Made by a program: the position numbers and the translations under genes. Positions 44,730 through 53,155 of a stretch of DNA of 64,000 nt are shown here, one piece after another. The DNA is from Corynebacterium canis (lineage in GTDB: Bacteria > Actinomycetota > Actinomycetes > Mycobacteriales > Mycobacteriaceae): the NCBI RefSeq assembly GCF_030408595.1, contig NZ_CP047080.1, positions 423,831 through 487,830 on the forward strand, read 5' to 3'. The notes under the pieces are model-generated. The model searched no databases. It was not told the DNA's origin and saw only the letters and a program-made list of their open reading frames with translations. The first letter of the stretch is position 1. Each line of letters begins with the position of its first letter.

Positions 44730-45404
44730 ATGAGCTCTGAATCGGAATACCAGCCTCCCGTCCTCACCGTTGACCTTGTCGCCTTCCGTGTCTACGACGC
44801 GCATCTGGAGGTCCTGCTGCTCAAACGTGCGGCCGAACCCTTCAAAGGCGAATGGGCGTTGCCCGGCGGCTACAACGCTAAGGGTGAGACCACCATTGAG
44901 GCTCTTACGCGCGTCGCCCAGCAAAAGGTCGGTCTTGATCTGGACTCGGACCTCGGTTTTCTGGAGCAGCTATACACATTCGACACCGTGGCCCGCGACC
45001 CGCGCGGCCACGCCGTGTCCGTGGTCTACCTCGGCTGCGGATACGAATTCAACCTTCAAGACGGGGACAACGTCCATCAATTCTGGCGCGTTGATGAACT
45101 CCCGAGCTTGGCGTTCGACCACGCCGACATTATCCGCTATGCGCGCGACCGGCTGAACTCCAAAATGTCCTATAGCAATGCCGTCGCCGGCCTACTACCT
45201 GAATCGTTTACGCTGTCCCATTTGCAAACCGCCTACGAGGCCGTGCGCGCCCGCCGGCTGGATAAACGCAATTTCCGGAAGAAATTCCTAAGCCTTAACG
45301 TTATCCACGAAACCGGCGGGGTCTGGCGCGAGGGAGCGCACCGCCCGGCGAAGCTTTACGCCTTTAATTCCAAAAAGCTCCAGAACTTCAACGTGCCGTT
45401 TTAG
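44730..45404 (+). CDS. NrtR-like Nudix-domain transcription regulator
   Basis: 224 residues: a Nudix domain (about 10-145) and a C-terminal winged-helix domain (about 160-224; SLNVIHETGG, RPAKLYAFN). The Nudix box reads GYNAKGETTIEALTRVAQQK, so the catalytic REUXEE glutamates are replaced (R-V-A-Q-Q-K); hydrolysis is unlikely. This is the NrtR pattern, in which ADP-ribose or NAD metabolites are sensed to control NAD genes. No NAD biosynthetic gene is adjacent, so targets are unknown; the degenerate NAD(P)HX-repair-like gene at 46423 is the nearest NAD-linked candidate. Confidence 0.82.
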   Translation: MSSESEYQPPVLTVDLVAFRVYDAHLEVLLLKRAAEPFKGEWALPGGYNAKGETTIEALTRVAQQKVGLDLDSDLGFLEQLYTFDTVARDPRGHAVSVVYLGCGYEFNLQDGDNVHQFWRVDELPSLAFDHADIIRYARDRLNSKMSYSNAVAGLLPESFTLSHLQTAYEAVRARRLDKRNFRKKFLSLNVIHETGGVWREGAHRPAKLYAFNSKKLQNFNVPF

Positions 45405-45415
45405 CGCAAGCCGGG

Positions 45416-46000
45416 CTAACTGCGGTCCGGCTGCAGGGAATCGGCGATTCCCCAGAGCTCGCCGCCGGCCTCCACCTCGGTGAATTCGAATTCCTTTGGC
45501 AGGGAGTGCAGGAATTCGCCCCTGTGCGCCTTGGCATCGAGCTGGGTGAGAAACCGCGCGAGGTCATTGTTTACGATCTCGCCCGGTGCGTGGGCGGGGT
45601 GGCCGTAGGAATCGGCGAAATATTGCGGGTTGGATAACCAAAAGAGCATGCGGGCGGTGCGGATATCGCAAAACGGGCTGTTGATGATCTGCTCGAGCGC
45701 CCAAAACCCGTCGTCGAAGTTGTAGTCCTTGGCTAAGTAGTGCAATTCCTCCGGATTGGTGATCGCCGCGAGTTCGGCCTTGATTTCCTCCTGGTATTCG
45801 TCGAACCCGAGCTGCCGCTGGCGCAAATGCGCCGCAAAGAGAACCCGGCAGGATGGTTCCTCGCTGTTTTCGCTGATATCGCAGTCTTCGAGTTCCTCAT
45901 GAAAGTCCTCGTCGTCGAGGTCTACGTAGTAGGCGTCCCCGGCGAGGCAGGCGCGCATGTGCAGTAGGTCCAGTTCATAACTACGAGTCTCTGTGATCAT
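45416..46000 (-). CDS. DUF4274-like protein
   Basis: 194 residues, acidic, no signal or membrane segment. The segment NFDDGFWALEQIINSPFCDI followed by RTARMLFWLSNPQYF (about residues 93-128) matches the DUF4274 pattern. The first 60 residues are very acidic (DLDDEDFHEELEDCD). It is convergent with the NrtR-like gene, 11 bases apart. Function unknown; DUF4274 proteins are often single-gene cytoplasmic proteins near immunity-type genes. Confidence 0.65.
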   Translation of the reverse strand: MITETRSYELDLLHMRACLAGDAYYVDLDDEDFHEELEDCDISENSEEPSCRVLFAAHLRQRQLGFDEYQEEIKAELAAITNPEELHYLAKDYNFDDGFWALEQIINSPFCDIRTARMLFWLSNPQYFADSYGHPAHAPGEIVNNDLARFLTQLDAKAHRGEFLHSLPKEFEFTEVEAGGELWGIADSLQPDRS

Positions 46001-46422
46001 CGTTATCCCTTGATCGACATGGGCGTTGGTGTGGCGTCAGTGACCTCATTGTAGGTGGTGTGTTCTGGCGTGAGATGAACCCGAAATTATATTGTCCGAC
46101 GCCCATCGCGGCACTTCGCGGTGCATTAAGCAATGGCCATGAATTGACTTTTGCTGAAGCCCGCATAGAAACAATGAAAGAGGGGATTTATAAGCCCCTA
46201 AAATTACATTGAACTATGCCGAGATAGTTTGCCCACATGCCGCCCCATTGGTGTGTGATCTTCCCCAAAGCACGCCCTTTACCAGCGCGTTTCTCCATGT
46301 GAAAATAAGTTCAGTGTACGCCGAGTTCCGCGTATATGCCGCCTCAACATTGCGCAAATTTGGCACGCCGAAGACCTAAATGATCGCCTACTTTGTGCCC
46401 TTGGAAACTATGATGCATTGCT
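46001..46422. other. Intergenic stretch
   Basis: 422 bases without a supported gene. It is more AT-rich than its surroundings and contains the hairpin AGGGG-ATTTATAAG-CCCCT (about 46181-46200). The promoters of the divergent genes at 46000 (-) and 46423 (+) must lie here, but no clear -35/-10 pair was assigned. Confidence 0.4.
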
Positions 46423-47667
46423 ATGGAGCCGTTGTTTCCCGCAGAACTGGTAGACCCGCTTTTAAAGGAAAGCTTTGCCCAAAATGGGGTTGGGGTTCTG
46501 GATCGCGGCAAAAAGGTCACCGGGCAACTCATCCCCATTGAGCGCAGAATTGCCGATGTCGTAGTGGCCGCAATGAGCGGCGGCAGACACGTGCTCTATC
46601 CCCGCCGCGTGCTCCTCGTGGCGGGCTCCGGCTGGCGCGGCAGCGTCGGCTTGATCAGCGCCGTGGAGCTCTTGGGCCGCGGCGTTGCCGTCGAGGTGTT
46701 TTTCGCGGCGGGCGCTTCAAGGCAATTACGCAGCCGGGAATTTCAGCGCTACATTGACGCTGGCGGCAAGGTGTTTAACTGGCTGGAGGCCTTTGACACC
46801 GACTTTATCGGCGCCGAATTCGACCTCGCCGTGAACGCGCTGGACCTCGGCGATGAGTTCGAATACCACACGGTGTTGTCGCTCCCCACCGTGGCCATCG
46901 GGGTGCCTACCGCGCAGTGGAAGGCGGAGTGCTCGGTGGCCATCGGATGGGCCACCGTGGAGCACATGCAATTCGGCGGCCGCGTGTTTATCGCTCAAGT
47001 ACCCGTGGAAAGCCCGGGCCGTTCGGAGACGTACGGGGTGCGCGTGGCCCGCCGCGATGCCGCGTATTTGGGCATTGAAGGGGTCAAGGAGCTGCGGGAA
47101 CCCCGCCTGCAATTCATTTCGCGCAATCGTGTTTCGGTGTTTCCGTCCCGCATTGGGATCGTCGGCGGGACGCCGCATCGCTCGGCCGCGCATGTGCTTC
47201 CGGCGTTGGCGGCGCAGCGCTTCGCGGGCGCGGAGGTAAGCATTGTGGGCCATGTAAAGGAGTCGCCGACCGGGATTCCGGAGGCGCAGGTTGTCGGCAC
47301 ATTAGAACAGATTCGCGGCTCCGGCCCCGATTGTTGGGTGATTGTCGACGGCGCGAGCCCCGCCCAAGTCGCGGAAGTGAAACGTAGCGGGGCGTCCTGG
47401 TGGGACGGGCGTGGCGACCGCATAATCAGCCCAGACTTCCAGGTATTTCCCGGCGCCATCACCACCATTCGCAGCGCGGACCAAACCATCGTGGTGGATA
47501 CCGAATTGCAGCGGGTGCTCGGCCCAGGGGCACAGGATGTCCTGCTGGGGCTGCTCGCCGTGAACGACAATCCGGTGTTGGCGGTCCAGGCATGGGCGGA
47601 GGCCGTTGCTGCGGTGGGTGAGCCTTGGCGCTTTGTCTCCGGGAGCCGCGTCGTCGATAAGCTATAG
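46423..47667 (+). CDS. Degenerate NAD(P)HX epimerase/dehydratase-like protein
   Basis: 414 residues. The N-terminal half follows the NnrE (YjeF_N) layout: VLLVAGSGWRGSVGLISAVE near 64 corresponds to ILVLAGSGGNGGDALYAATE in the true nnr gene at 54142. The epimerase Asp region and the PSGVDADTG motif are absent. The C-terminal half resembles NnrD: RIGIVGGTPHRSAAHVLPAL near 246 and LGPGAQDVLLGLLAVND near 366, which keeps the catalytic-type Asp of GSGD. It is probably a non-catalytic or altered paralogue. It overlaps the convergent merR gene by 6 bases. Confidence 0.55.
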   Translation: MEPLFPAELVDPLLKESFAQNGVGVLDRGKKVTGQLIPIERRIADVVVAAMSGGRHVLYPRRVLLVAGSGWRGSVGLISAVELLGRGVAVEVFFAAGASRQLRSREFQRYIDAGGKVFNWLEAFDTDFIGAEFDLAVNALDLGDEFEYHTVLSLPTVAIGVPTAQWKAECSVAIGWATVEHMQFGGRVFIAQVPVESPGRSETYGVRVARRDAAYLGIEGVKELREPRLQFISRNRVSVFPSRIGIVGGTPHRSAAHVLPALAAQRFAGAEVSIVGHVKESPTGIPEAQVVGTLEQIRGSGPDCWVIVDGASPAQVAEVKRSGASWWDGRGDRIISPDFQVFPGAITTIRSADQTIVVDTELQRVLGPGAQDVLLGLLAVNDNPVLAVQAWAEAVAAVGEPWRFVSGSRVVDKL

Positions 47668-48438
47668 GTGCGTTTGCAGGCGATCGAAGGCCATGTTGAT
47701 AAAGCGGCGGTGCCCGGCGGAAGGGGCGGCGGACAGGCACAGCAGGCGAACCGCGCGATTATTGGCAAGGCGGCGGGCGTTTTCCAGCGTCGACTGCGGC
47801 GGATCGCCATAACTTTCGAGGATGGCAAATAGCCTGTCCACGAGCTTCTCGCACACCTGTTCGGTGAGGATGCCGCCGGTGGGGTCCGCGAACTCCACGT
47901 AAAAATCCGCGATCTCCTGGTGGTCGACGCGGGAAATGTAATAGGAAAAATCATCGTCGATAAACCCGCGCTGGGCGGCGAGCTCCACCAGCATCCGCTC
48001 CCGGTTAAACAATTGCAGCGCCTTTGTGGAACCGGAAGCGCGAATGCGGGCCACGATCTCGTCATAGCTCGCGGCCAGCGGATCCGGCAAAAACGACTGC
48101 TTGCCCGCCGCCACCTGCTCCCGGAGCGCCAACAACCGCTGGCGCTGCGCCTCCAGGGAACTGATATGGCTGTTTAAGGAGTCAATCGCATCATCCAACG
48201 CGCCGACATCGTCGGCTGGGATCTCCCGCGGGGCCTCCTGCAAATGGCGCGGAACCTGCGCGAGCGGGATGCCCGCCGTGGTCAATGTGCGGATGCGCAC
48301 CAGCAGCGCGACATCCTCAAAGCTGTAACTCCGCCACGCGCCGCGCTGCGGCGGTATCGGCAGCAGGCCGATCTGATGATAATGGCGGATCGTGCGCACC
48401 GATACGCCCGCGATCTCCGCCACGGTAGAAACCCTCAT
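47662..48438 (-). CDS. MerR-family regulator 1
   Basis: 258 residues. Winged helix-turn-helix at the N-terminus (MRVSTVAEIAGVSVRTIRHYHQIGLLP shown in part: VSTVAEIAGVSVRTIRHYH), then a coiled coil (DSLNSHISSLEAQRQRLLAL) near 86-110, then a large C-terminal effector-like domain. It lacks conserved metal Cys, so it is TipA/Mta-type rather than a metal sensor. ATG 48438 lies six bases after a -10 of a MerR-type promoter whose dyad recurs before the ABC genes, implying autoregulation and control of the exporter. It is paralogous to the regulator at 50762. Confidence 0.9.
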   Translation of the reverse strand: MRVSTVAEIAGVSVRTIRHYHQIGLLPIPPQRGAWRSYSFEDVALLVRIRTLTTAGIPLAQVPRHLQEAPREIPADDVGALDDAIDSLNSHISSLEAQRQRLLALREQVAAGKQSFLPDPLAASYDEIVARIRASGSTKALQLFNRERMLVELAAQRGFIDDDFSYYISRVDHQEIADFYVEFADPTGGILTEQVCEKLVDRLFAILESYGDPPQSTLENARRLANNRAVRLLCLSAAPSAGHRRFINMAFDRLQTHL

Positions 48439-48444
48439 GCCACC

Positions 48445-48475
48445 ATTGTGGGGTGTGACGCAGGGTCACAGTCAA
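48445..48475 (-). promoter_or_regulatory. MerR-type promoter of merR1
   Basis: Minus strand: -35 TTGACT (48475-48470), 19-bp spacer GTGACCCTGCGTCACACCC containing the dyad GTGAC-N5-GTCAC, -10 CACAAT (48450-48445), then six bases and the ATG. Over-long 19-bp spacers with a central dyad are the hallmark of MerR-activated promoters. Confidence 0.85.
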
Positions 48476-48705
48476 GGGTTACAGTTTTAGGGTTTAGGGG
48501 CGGTGTGTTGTCGCCCGGCCAATCGGCGGTGAGGGCCGTAATGTTACTGAGCGATTGGCCTCAGTCCCGCACCTTTGGCGCTTGTGTCACAATGCGTGAA
48601 GGCTGTACAAAAACGGTGTAGCATCTGAGAAGCGCGCTTTCAATACTCACTCATAACGGGAAGGGGAACGAGATTAAAGCTTGGTATAAAGCATCACGAT
48701 CTTGC

Positions 48706-49146
48706 ATGGTCGAATGCGAAAAGATCAGCAACAAGGAGCTGATCACAGCCATTGCCTCCGGCAAAGTGACTGAGCTTATCCCGCCAGAGCAGTTTAATGT
48801 TCTGGAGCGGAAGAAACAGTGCAGCAGAATCGTCAATTTTCTTATGGCAGCCCTCTACGCGGTAGTTTTTGAGGGCTTGCTGGTCCTAGTTATTGGAACC
48901 CCATTGTATTTCTTGTGGGGAGTCGAGCGCCCCGAATTCTGGGTGCTCGGATATTTCGCCCTTGTGTTCGTTTTGTACCTGTCAAACCAGTGGGGCGGCA
49001 CTTCGCAATACAATAAGAATGTTCGGTTGTATGCGAAGTTCTATGAGCGGTTCCGTAATGCCGCCCGCGCCGCCAGCCAGCCCGCCAATGTTGGCGAGGC
49101 CGTCCAGGCCGATGTTCCGGTTCGCAATACCGACCGCGCGGCGTAG
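48706..49146 (+). CDS. Small two-helix membrane protein, unknown
   Basis: 146 residues from ATG 48706, which has no good ribosome binding site. An in-frame ATT at 48674 is preceded by GGGAAGGGG at good spacing and could be the true start, adding about 11 residues. Two transmembrane helices (FLMAALYAVVFEGLLVLVIG; FWVLGYFALVFVLYL) lie near residues 47 and 80, and the C-terminal 40 residues are cytosolic-like. No family recognised. It stands between merR1 and the permease and ends at a shared terminator. Confidence 0.6.
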   Translation: MVECEKISNKELITAIASGKVTELIPPEQFNVLERKKQCSRIVNFLMAALYAVVFEGLLVLVIGTPLYFLWGVERPEFWVLGYFALVFVLYLSNQWGGTSQYNKNVRLYAKFYERFRNAARAASQPANVGEAVQADVPVRNTDRAA

Positions 49147-49165
49147 CCCAAGCTTGTAACCGAAG

Positions 49166-49198
49166 ACCCCAGTGAGCGCATGCCGCCGCTGGGGTTTT
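49166..49198. terminator. Bidirectional terminator
   Basis: ACCCCAG (49166-49172) pairs with CTGGGGT (49189-49195), followed by TTTT on the plus strand; on the minus strand it directly follows the permease stop. It can serve both convergent genes. Confidence 0.75.
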
Positions 49199-50728
49199 TC
49201 ATGAGCAGTGCAGGTCGCGGCGTCGATAAGCGATGGCGCCTACGAGCGCGCAGCCGAAGCCGATGCACACAAGCGTCACCGCCGCAAACGTATGTTCGTG
49301 CGCTGGCCAGGCGAACAGGGAGGCGTCTAGGAGCCAGGAGGGGAAATCCATAAGCTCGCCGAAAAAGGTAATAAAGCCGGACGCCGCAACCGGTACCCAC
49401 GCTAGTGCTGACCAGCGCAAAGAGCAGCCCGTACACAGCGTGGCAAACCCGGCGGCCGCGACGGCTGGGGGCGATTGGTCGAGGATTGCTTGCCATGCGG
49501 CTTCGAACACCTCTGCGTCGGTGGAGGCGTCGGCAACAATGGCGGAAAGGGGAGCGATAATGGCGACGATGCACAGTGTGACCGCCACCGCCGTGCCGAA
49601 ATCGCTAAGCAGCGGGCGATGGCGCGGATTCCCATTAACCACCTCTTGCGTGACGACGCCGCTCCGCTCATCGCGCGCCGTAGCCAACGCGAGCTGCACC
49701 GCGGCGCAGGCAATCAGGATGCCCACGGGTGTGGCGATAAAGCGCAAATAGCTCGCCTCGGTCTCGGCATCGCCGGTGATGGATTGCATAAGTGCGGCGG
49801 TATTTGGGGACCCTTCAAGCAGGGAATTCATCTCGCCGGTGAGTGCGAATAGCGCGAGGGTGATGGCGGCGACGGCTACGAACCAATTTGCGATGACGCT
49901 GCGCTGGTTTCGCACGCGGAACAGGTACGGGGTGCGGAGCGTCCAGGTGGCATGGAGATCGCGCGGAACCAACAGCGGCGCGTAGCAGACCAGCGTAATC
50001 CCGAGCGCGGCGGCGAGCGGCCAGGCGTCGTTAAGTTCGAACGGTTTGACTAGGTCGCGCCAAGCGAGCGGGGAGCCCCAGCGCAGGCGGGGGAAATCCC
50101 ACACGTCCGCAATCACGCGGAGGAAAAACGCCGCAGCCAGGGCAATCAACGCCGCGCTGCGCGCCTGGCGGGCGGTCTGGGACCATTGCGCGCACAGCAT
50201 GCCGATGCCGCCGAAACACCCCGTGGCCAGCGTCACCGTCTTGCCGAGCAGCAGGCAACCATAGAAATCGAAACCCTCCAGGTGAAGGTTCTGCGCATAC
50301 AACGCGCACGTGCTGGCCGCGCCCAAGAGGCAACACGTGAGCAATACCGTGGCCGCCGCCGCCAGGTTCGGGGTCGCCCGGCCCATGCCCGTCACGCGCA
50401 CCAACTCGAGGATCCCGTCTTCTTCGGCGGCGCGCGTGAGGCGGATGGCAAGGAGCAGGGACATGATGCAGCCCAGGAGGATCACCCACATCCCGGTCTC
50501 CCACATGGTGAAACTGGGGATGGTGAGCGGGTCCGGGACCACGCCGTACAGCACCCGCAGGCCGAGCTGGCCGCGCATCGGATCGGCGAGGCGTTTCAGC
50601 TCCTCGGCGTTCGGGTACGTGTCGTGGTACGCGTGCGGAACCACCGCAATCAGGGCGGTCAGCGGTACAATCCACGCGGCGAGGAACCAGCGGGTGGAAC
50701 GGAAATTACAGCGGATAAGCTCGAACAT
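49199..50728 (-). CDS. ABC-2 type exporter permease 1
   Basis: 509 residues from ATG 50728, the codon six bases after the MerR-type -10; longer frames would include the promoter. About twelve hydrophobic helices; N-terminal MFELIRCNFRSTRWFLAAWI and the loop RLTRAAEEDGILELVRVTGM near 88 match permease 2. It has no ATPase gene of its own and probably uses the one at 53152. It is transcribed separately, its promoter overlapping the 3' end of merR2. Substrate unknown; this exporter type commonly handles antibiotics or lipids. Confidence 0.85.
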   Translation of the reverse strand: MFELIRCNFRSTRWFLAAWIVPLTALIAVVPHAYHDTYPNAEELKRLADPMRGQLGLRVLYGVVPDPLTIPSFTMWETGMWVILLGCIMSLLLAIRLTRAAEEDGILELVRVTGMGRATPNLAAAATVLLTCCLLGAASTCALYAQNLHLEGFDFYGCLLLGKTVTLATGCFGGIGMLCAQWSQTARQARSAALIALAAAFFLRVIADVWDFPRLRWGSPLAWRDLVKPFELNDAWPLAAALGITLVCYAPLLVPRDLHATWTLRTPYLFRVRNQRSVIANWFVAVAAITLALFALTGEMNSLLEGSPNTAALMQSITGDAETEASYLRFIATPVGILIACAAVQLALATARDERSGVVTQEVVNGNPRHRPLLSDFGTAVAVTLCIVAIIAPLSAIVADASTDAEVFEAAWQAILDQSPPAVAAAGFATLCTGCSLRWSALAWVPVAASGFITFFGELMDFPSWLLDASLFAWPAHEHTFAAVTLVCIGFGCALVGAIAYRRRDLHCS

Positions 50729-50734
50729 AATGCG

Positions 50735-50765
50735 ATTATCTGGTGTGACGTAGCGTCGCAATCAA
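50735..50765 (-). promoter_or_regulatory. MerR-type promoter of permease 1
   Basis: Minus strand: -35 TTGATT (50765-50760), 19-bp spacer GCGACGCTACGTCACACCA, -10 GATAAT (50740-50735), six bases, ATG. Same layout as the merR1 and ATPase promoters; dyad GACG-N3-CGTC. Confidence 0.85.
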
Positions 50766-51532
50766 GGGTTGGTGGCGCAGCGATCGAGATATTCCTGCAC
50801 GCGGGGTAGGGCCAGCTGAATGTAGCGCTGATGCCCGGCGGCGGGGTAGGCGACGCGGGCGAGGAGCAGTGTGCTTTTGCTCCGTGCAAGGCGGCGGGTG
50901 GGGCCGATCAGCTGCCGGGGCAGGGGGCCGTTGCGCTCGAGAATTTCGAACGTATAGTCAATGAGTTCGTGGCATTGTTGGTCGGTCCAATGCGGGCCGC
51001 TGAGCGCGAGAAAACGGCGGTAAAACCCGATGATGTCCGCCTCGTCTATCTGATCAAAAAACGTGTAATAATTCGAATTGAAAAGGCCGAGGCGGATGGC
51101 GAGCCGATCGAGCTGGCGCTTACGCCGCAGGAACGGCAATGCCCGCTCGTAGCCTTCGGTGCTCAGCAACTCTTCCGCGCGATCGAAAAGGCTATCGATG
51201 TTGGGAGGGAGTATGGTTTCGCCGGAAGCGTCCGTATTTTCGCATAATGCTTGGAGCCGTTGCCGCTGCTTCTGCAGCTTGGCAATCTGGGAATCGATGC
51301 GCGAAATCGCGGCCGTGCAGGTGCGGTGATAGTCCGTGCTGGGGTCGATCTCTTGCAGCGGAACGCCGGCCTCCGCGAGCGCGCGGATATACAACAAACG
51401 TTCAAGGTCTTGGATGCTGTAATCGCGCCACGGACCCTGCCGCTCGGGGACCGGCAGCAGCCCTACGCTATGATAATGGCGGATCGTTCGCACGGAAACG
51501 CCCGCAATCTTAGCCATCTCCGAAATGCGCAT
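50762..51532 (-). CDS. MerR-family regulator 2
   Basis: 256 residues: N-terminal helix-turn-helix (MRISEMAKIAGVSVRTIRHY), coiled coil (ISRIDSQIAKLQKQRQRLQA) near 76-96, C-terminal effector-like domain ending RYIQLALPRVQEYLDRCATN. Clearly paralogous to regulator 1 across its length. It starts 9 bases after permease 2 with AGGGTGAACAT upstream, so it is the third gene of the ATPase operon and likely controls it. No metal-binding Cys pattern. Confidence 0.9.
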   Translation of the reverse strand: MRISEMAKIAGVSVRTIRHYHSVGLLPVPERQGPWRDYSIQDLERLLYIRALAEAGVPLQEIDPSTDYHRTCTAAISRIDSQIAKLQKQRQRLQALCENTDASGETILPPNIDSLFDRAEELLSTEGYERALPFLRRKRQLDRLAIRLGLFNSNYYTFFDQIDEADIIGFYRRFLALSGPHWTDQQCHELIDYTFEILERNGPLPRQLIGPTRRLARSKSTLLLARVAYPAAGHQRYIQLALPRVQEYLDRCATNP

Positions 51533-51541
51533 ATGTTCACC

Positions 51542-53155
51542 CTACGTGCACACGAGGTCGCGGCGGCTCCGCAACAACGTGCCGGCCGCGGCGGTGACGA
51601 CGCCGATACCCACGAGCGTGAGCGCGCCGGTCCACTGTGTGGCGCTTTCCTGATGCGCGGCCCAGGCGAACACGGATGCGTTGAGCAGCCAGTCGGGGAA
51701 TTGGAATAGTTCGCCGAAATAGGTGATCACGCCGGAAATGCCAAGCACGGTCCATGCTAAGGGGGCGAGCCGGGTAGATAGGCCAACACACAAAATTGCG
51801 AATCCGGCGAGGGCGATCACCGGCGGCAATTGGTCCAGCACCGCCCAAAACGCTGCGCGTGCGATCTCGCTGGTGTTGGTTGCATCGCCATACGTTGAAC
51901 GCATGCTCCAATCGGTGACAAGTGCCGCAAGTGGCGCTGCCGCGAGTGCAGTTGCGGCACCGGCGAGCACTGCGGTGGCCCAATCGACCACCAAGGGGCG
52001 GTAGCGTGGACCGCCCGAGGTGACCTCTAGGCTGAGCGTGCCGGTGGTTTCATCACGCAGCGTTGCCAGCGCCGTTTGGATCGCCGCGCAACTGAGCAGG
52101 ATCCCCAGCAGCGTGCCCATCATGCGCACAAATATGCTGCTGAGTTCCGTATCGCCGAGAAGCTGCGCCATGGAGTCCATCATTTCGGTGCCCGTGGTGG
52201 CAAGCGAATCCATTTCGCCTATGAGTGCAAATAGGCAGATCGCGATGGCGATAGTGCTGAGCGCCCACCACAGGACTATGGCTCGGTTCAGCCGCCAATG
52301 CAGCGATACCGGATTGAATGCATGTTCGCTTACGCGGGTGGTTTGAGGGCGAAACGCGCGGGCTCCCCAGAACGCGCCAAGATCGCGGGTGAACGCCAGC
52401 GTTGGGGCGTACAGGCATGCGATAGCCAGTACGAATACGGCGAGCGGCCAGACGTTGTTATCCAGGTAGGGGTCCAGGATATGCCGCCAGCCCAGCGGCG
52501 ACAGCCACCGCAACCAGGCGAAATCGTACACATCGGCGATTACCCGGAAGGCGTAGGTAATGGCCAGCGCGCTCAGCCCGGTGGCGCGTGCGGCACGTGC
52601 CGTTGGGGTGAGCTGTGCGGCGAGCAGCCCGATACCGCCGTAAACCGCAAGCATTGCTGCGATGCCGATCCCGCTCAGTACGCTTGGGGCCAGCTCAAAC
52701 TCCTCGATTTTGAACATTTGTGCGTACAGGATGAGTGCGCACAAGAATCCGAATAAACCGCTGGCCAAGAGCACCGTGAGCGCCGCGGCAACGACTGGTG
52801 TGCGATTGCTGATCCCCGTGACGCGGATCAATTCAACGATTCCGTCTTCCTCCATCGCGCGCGTGAGCCGCACGGCCAGCAGGATGATCATGACGCCGCC
52901 GAGTAATCCCAGCCAGATCCATAATTCCCACAGGATCCACGTCGCGTACCCGAGCGGCTCCGGCGCGTGGCCGTACATGACCAACGTGCCCAGGTTTGCG
53001 CTGATCGCCCGCCCGAGCGCGGCCACCTCAGCCGAACTGGGATTCGCCGCATACAAGGCGCTTGGCGACGCCGCGAGCAGCACCATCAGCGGCACGATCC
53101 ACCCAAGCAGAAACCCAAGGTTTGTCCGGAAAAACACCCTGATCAGCGTGTTCAT
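51542..53155 (-). CDS. ABC-2 type exporter permease 2
   Basis: 537 residues from the ATG at 53155, which overlaps the ATPase stop (ATGA). About twelve transmembrane helices; MNTLIRVFFRTNLGFLLGWI at the start and RLTRAMEEDGIVELIRVTGI near 92 are shared with permease 1. Coupled to the ATPase gene, it is that protein's obvious partner. Permeases 1 and 2 look like duplicates that have diverged. Confidence 0.87.
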   Translation of the reverse strand: MNTLIRVFFRTNLGFLLGWIVPLMVLLAASPSALYAANPSSAEVAALGRAISANLGTLVMYGHAPEPLGYATWILWELWIWLGLLGGVMIILLAVRLTRAMEEDGIVELIRVTGISNRTPVVAAALTVLLASGLFGFLCALILYAQMFKIEEFELAPSVLSGIGIAAMLAVYGGIGLLAAQLTPTARAARATGLSALAITYAFRVIADVYDFAWLRWLSPLGWRHILDPYLDNNVWPLAVFVLAIACLYAPTLAFTRDLGAFWGARAFRPQTTRVSEHAFNPVSLHWRLNRAIVLWWALSTIAIAICLFALIGEMDSLATTGTEMMDSMAQLLGDTELSSIFVRMMGTLLGILLSCAAIQTALATLRDETTGTLSLEVTSGGPRYRPLVVDWATAVLAGAATALAAAPLAALVTDWSMRSTYGDATNTSEIARAAFWAVLDQLPPVIALAGFAILCVGLSTRLAPLAWTVLGISGVITYFGELFQFPDWLLNASVFAWAAHQESATQWTGALTLVGIGVVTAAAGTLLRSRRDLVCT

